A DNA stretch of 7,094 bases, taken from Candidatus Woesearchaeota archaeon (GTDB lineage: Archaea > Nanobdellota > Nanobdellia > Woesearchaeales > GW2011-AR9). The position numbers and the translations under genes were made by a program. This document shows, piece after piece, positions 5,678-7,094 of the stretch. Below the pieces are notes generated by a model. It searched no databases and was not told the origin of the DNA. It saw only the letters and a program-made list of their open reading frames with translations. Location of the stretch: NCBI GenBank assembly GCA_016188105.1, contig JACPIL010000053.1, positions 1 to 7,094 on the forward strand, read 5' to 3'. Numbering within the stretch: position 1 is the stretch's first letter; every line of letters starts with the position of its first letter.

Positions 5678-6037
5678 ATGGTTAAACGCACTGGTCCTAC
5701 TAATTATCAATTGAAAGAATTGCTAGTTCAGCTAGAGAGTAAGGCTTTACAAAGTAAATTCTGGAATAGAGTTAAGGAAGACCTAGAAAAACCAACTCGG
5801 CAGCGCAGGATTGTTAACGTCTACAAAATTGATAAGTATGCCCAGGATGGGGAAACTATTGTAGTGCCTGGAAAAGTATTAAGCGTCGGCGAACTAACCA
5901 AAAAAGTTGAGGTTGCTGCGCTCATGTTTTCAGAAGAAGCAAAAAGAAAAATTGAAGGAGCAAAAGGAAAAACTTTTTCATTACAAGAATTATTACATAA
6001 GAATCCGGAAGGAAAAGGCGTACGGATTTTAGGATGA
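5678..6037 (+). CDS. rpl18e: 50S ribosomal protein L18e (eL18)
   Basis: This 119-residue protein is an archaeal/eukaryotic-specific large-subunit protein with the L15/L18e fold. It begins MVKRTGPTNYQLKELL, then has FWNRVKEDLEKPTRQRR (about 28-44), the conserved VNVYKIDKYA strand-helix and the VPGKVLSVGELTKKVEVAA core (about 65-83), ending GKGVRILG. The ATG is one base past the rpo3 stop. The frame runs open upstream to a GTG at 5627, but that extension lies wholly within rpo3 and is not family-like. A GGAGGAG at 5652-5658 lies 19 bases before the ATG, rather far for a Shine-Dalgarno sequence, so coupling to rpo3 is more likely. Confidence 0.96.
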   Translation: MVKRTGPTNYQLKELLVQLESKALQSKFWNRVKEDLEKPTRQRRIVNVYKIDKYAQDGETIVVPGKVLSVGELTKKVEVAALMFSEEAKRKIEGAKGKTFSLQELLHKNPEGKGVRILG

Positions 6038-6041
6038 GACT

Positions 6042-6464
6042 ATGAAAATCTACAACGGCGAAGGCATGATCCTAGGACGTTTAGCAGCTCGAGTAGCAAA
6101 AGATGCCCTAATGGGCGAAGAAGTAAAAGTTGTCAATTGCGAAAAAGTAGTAGTCAGCGGCGCTAAAACCGGTACTTTTGCCAAAGCTAAACAAAAACGT
6201 GGCTGGGGTGGTCATCCTATGCGAAGACAAGTTCACAGCCGACTTCCTGATCGCTGGGTGAGAAGGAGCATTCGTGGGATGTTACCTTGGAAACAAGCCA
6301 GAGGAAAAGAAGCATTTAAACGCATCATGTGTTATAAAGGCCTGCCTGCAGAGTTTGCTAGCCAAGAAATAATCACTCTTCAAGACTCTTCAGTCTCAAA
6401 ACTTCCGAATCTAAAATACACTACCATTGAAGAGGTCTGCAAACACCTCAATGGAAAAGCATAG
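6042..6464 (+). CDS. rpl13: 50S ribosomal protein L13 (uL13)
   Basis: This 140-residue protein is an early-assembly large-subunit protein bound to 23S rRNA. Typical features are the first strand with GMILGRLAARVAK (about 8-20), EEVKVVNCEKVVVSG (about 26-40) and the archaeal RWVRRSIRGMLPWKQARGKEAF (about 71-92). It follows the L18e stop by four bases and precedes S9 by 11 bases, the standard archaeal L13-S9 pair. The stretch between about 50 and 68 is basic and aromatic (KRGWGGHPMRRQVHS). Confidence 0.96.
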   Translation: MKIYNGEGMILGRLAARVAKDALMGEEVKVVNCEKVVVSGAKTGTFAKAKQKRGWGGHPMRRQVHSRLPDRWVRRSIRGMLPWKQARGKEAFKRIMCYKGLPAEFASQEIITLQDSSVSKLPNLKYTTIEEVCKHLNGKA

Positions 6465-6475
6465 AGGAATTTATC

Positions 6476-6877
6476 ATGGCTAAAAAAGAAATCATACATG
6501 CGCAAGGAAAGCGAAAACAAGCTATTGCCAGAGCAACTCTTAAGCCTGGAAATGGAAAAGTGACCGTGAATGGTTTATACTTACATAATTATGGCACTGA
6601 ATTACTGCGAATGAGAATTGCTGAACCATTAACCCTTGCTGGTGAAGATGCGCAGAAAGTTAACTTTGAAGTGCATGTTTCTGGTGGCGGTGTGAATGGA
6701 CAAGCTGATGCTATCCGCTTAGCTATGGCCAGAGCCTTAGTACAATATGATGTTAAATTAAAGAAAACTTTTGACGAATATGACCGATTACTCTTAGTTG
6801 CTGACGTACGAAGAAAAGAAACTCGTAAACCAAACGACTCAAGAGCTCGTGCAGCCAGACAGAAATCATACCGATGA
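6476..6877 (+). CDS. rps9: 30S ribosomal protein S9 (uS9)
   Basis: This 133-residue protein of the small-subunit head has a C-terminal tail that reaches the P-site tRNA. Landmarks are HAQGKRKQAIARATLKPGNG (about 8-27), VNGLYLHNY (about 31-39), the glycine-rich VSGGGVNGQADAIRLAMARAL (about 68-88) and the end ARAARQKSYR, with the invariant terminal Arg that contacts tRNA. A good Shine-Dalgarno sequence (GAGGA, 6464-6468) sits seven bases before the ATG. Confidence 0.97.
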   Translation: MAKKEIIHAQGKRKQAIARATLKPGNGKVTVNGLYLHNYGTELLRMRIAEPLTLAGEDAQKVNFEVHVSGGGVNGQADAIRLAMARALVQYDVKLKKTFDEYDRLLLVADVRRKETRKPNDSRARAARQKSYR

Positions 6878-6880
6878 GGA
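6876..6880 (+). promoter_or_regulatory. Shine-Dalgarno sequence for rpo10
   Basis: GAGGA lies seven bases before the ATG at 6888 and overlaps the end of rps9. It selects this start over the same frame's upstream extension into rps9 (to 6798), which is not family-like. Confidence 0.7.
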
Positions 6881-6887
6881 TACAAAA

Positions 6888-7085
6888 ATGATCATACCTA
6901 TTCGATGCTTCAGTTGCGGGAAACCAGTAGGACACCTCTGGGAAGAGTATAAAGAGAAAGTTGACCGTGGCGAAGAACAAAAGAAAGTCATGGATTCACT
7001 GGGATTAGAGCGCTACTGCTGCCGTGGCTTATTCATGGGGCATGTTGAATTGATCGATCTTGCCGGTGAATTTAAACGCGGATAA
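6888..7085 (+). CDS. rpo10: DNA-directed RNA polymerase subunit Rpo10 (RpoN)
   Basis: This is a 65-residue zinc-binding subunit equivalent to eukaryotic Rpb10. It packs against Rpo3 in the assembly platform. MIIPIRCFSCGKPVGHLWEEY is almost the family consensus. The zinc site is Cys7 and Cys10 (CFSC) together with the Cys44-Cys45 pair (RYCCR), and the invariant VELIDLA segment follows. Its length is normal and the stop codon is inside the window, so the gene is complete. Only nine bases follow it before the window ends; archaeal order would next give rpoK (Rpo6), eno or rps2. Confidence 0.97.
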   Translation: MIIPIRCFSCGKPVGHLWEEYKEKVDRGEEQKKVMDSLGLERYCCRGLFMGHVELIDLAGEFKRG

Positions 7086-7094
7086 GCATTATTA

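Noticed and set aside
6798..6887. Upstream start that would extend Rpo10 by 30 residues.
   Set aside because: Rpo10 is about 65 residues and begins MIIPIRC throughout archaea; a Shine-Dalgarno sequence at 6876-6880 fits ATG 6888.

Overview
The window is archaeal chromosome, most likely from a small-genome DPANN-type lineage (Woesearchaeota, Pacearchaeota or Nanoarchaeota-like). All genes lie on the + strand. The archaeal assignment rests on three things. The 3' half has the archaeal gene order S13-S4-S11-Rpo3-L18e-L13-S9-Rpo10. The polymerase subunits are the archaeal/eukaryotic type. TATA/BRE-like boxes precede the transcription units. The DPANN suggestion is inference, based mainly on an apparently fused PriS-PriL primase at the left edge and on compact spacing.

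Left part (1-3226). The window opens inside a primase gene. The visible part carries the end of the PriS catalytic region followed in the same reading frame by the four-cysteine Fe-S domain of PriL, with no room for the usual PriL N-terminal domain. Next come a coiled-coil protein with four membrane segments, a GT-B-fold glycosyltransferase or glycerophosphotransferase-like protein, and two small, unrecognised, mostly helical proteins whose genes overlap by 4 bases (ATGA). Three genes here (805, 1401, 2601) have a TATA-like box centred 26-30 bases upstream of the start codon and no Shine-Dalgarno sequence, which is the layout of leaderless transcription.

Right part (3227-7094). A clear BRE/TATA promoter at about 3233-3250 starts an eight-gene ribosomal protein and RNA polymerase operon. 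Its predicted leader is about 65 bases and can form a hairpin just before S13. Spacing inside the operon is very tight, from a 4-base overlap to 14 bases, and several internal genes have Shine-Dalgarno sequences. The operon supplies small-subunit proteins uS13, uS4, uS11 and uS9, large-subunit proteins eL18 and uL13, and polymerase subunits Rpo3 and Rpo10, so ribosome and polymerase output are coupled. Rpo3 appears to have lost the cysteines of the Fe-S domain found in many archaeal homologues. The window ends 9 bases after rpo10, where family gene order would predict rpoK, enolase and/or rps2.

I see no tRNA, rRNA, CRISPR array, insertion sequence or convincing defence system. The less ordinary items are the fused primase, the Rpo3 Fe-S loss, the MIT-like small helical protein, the tandem TATA repeat and the operon leader hairpin.
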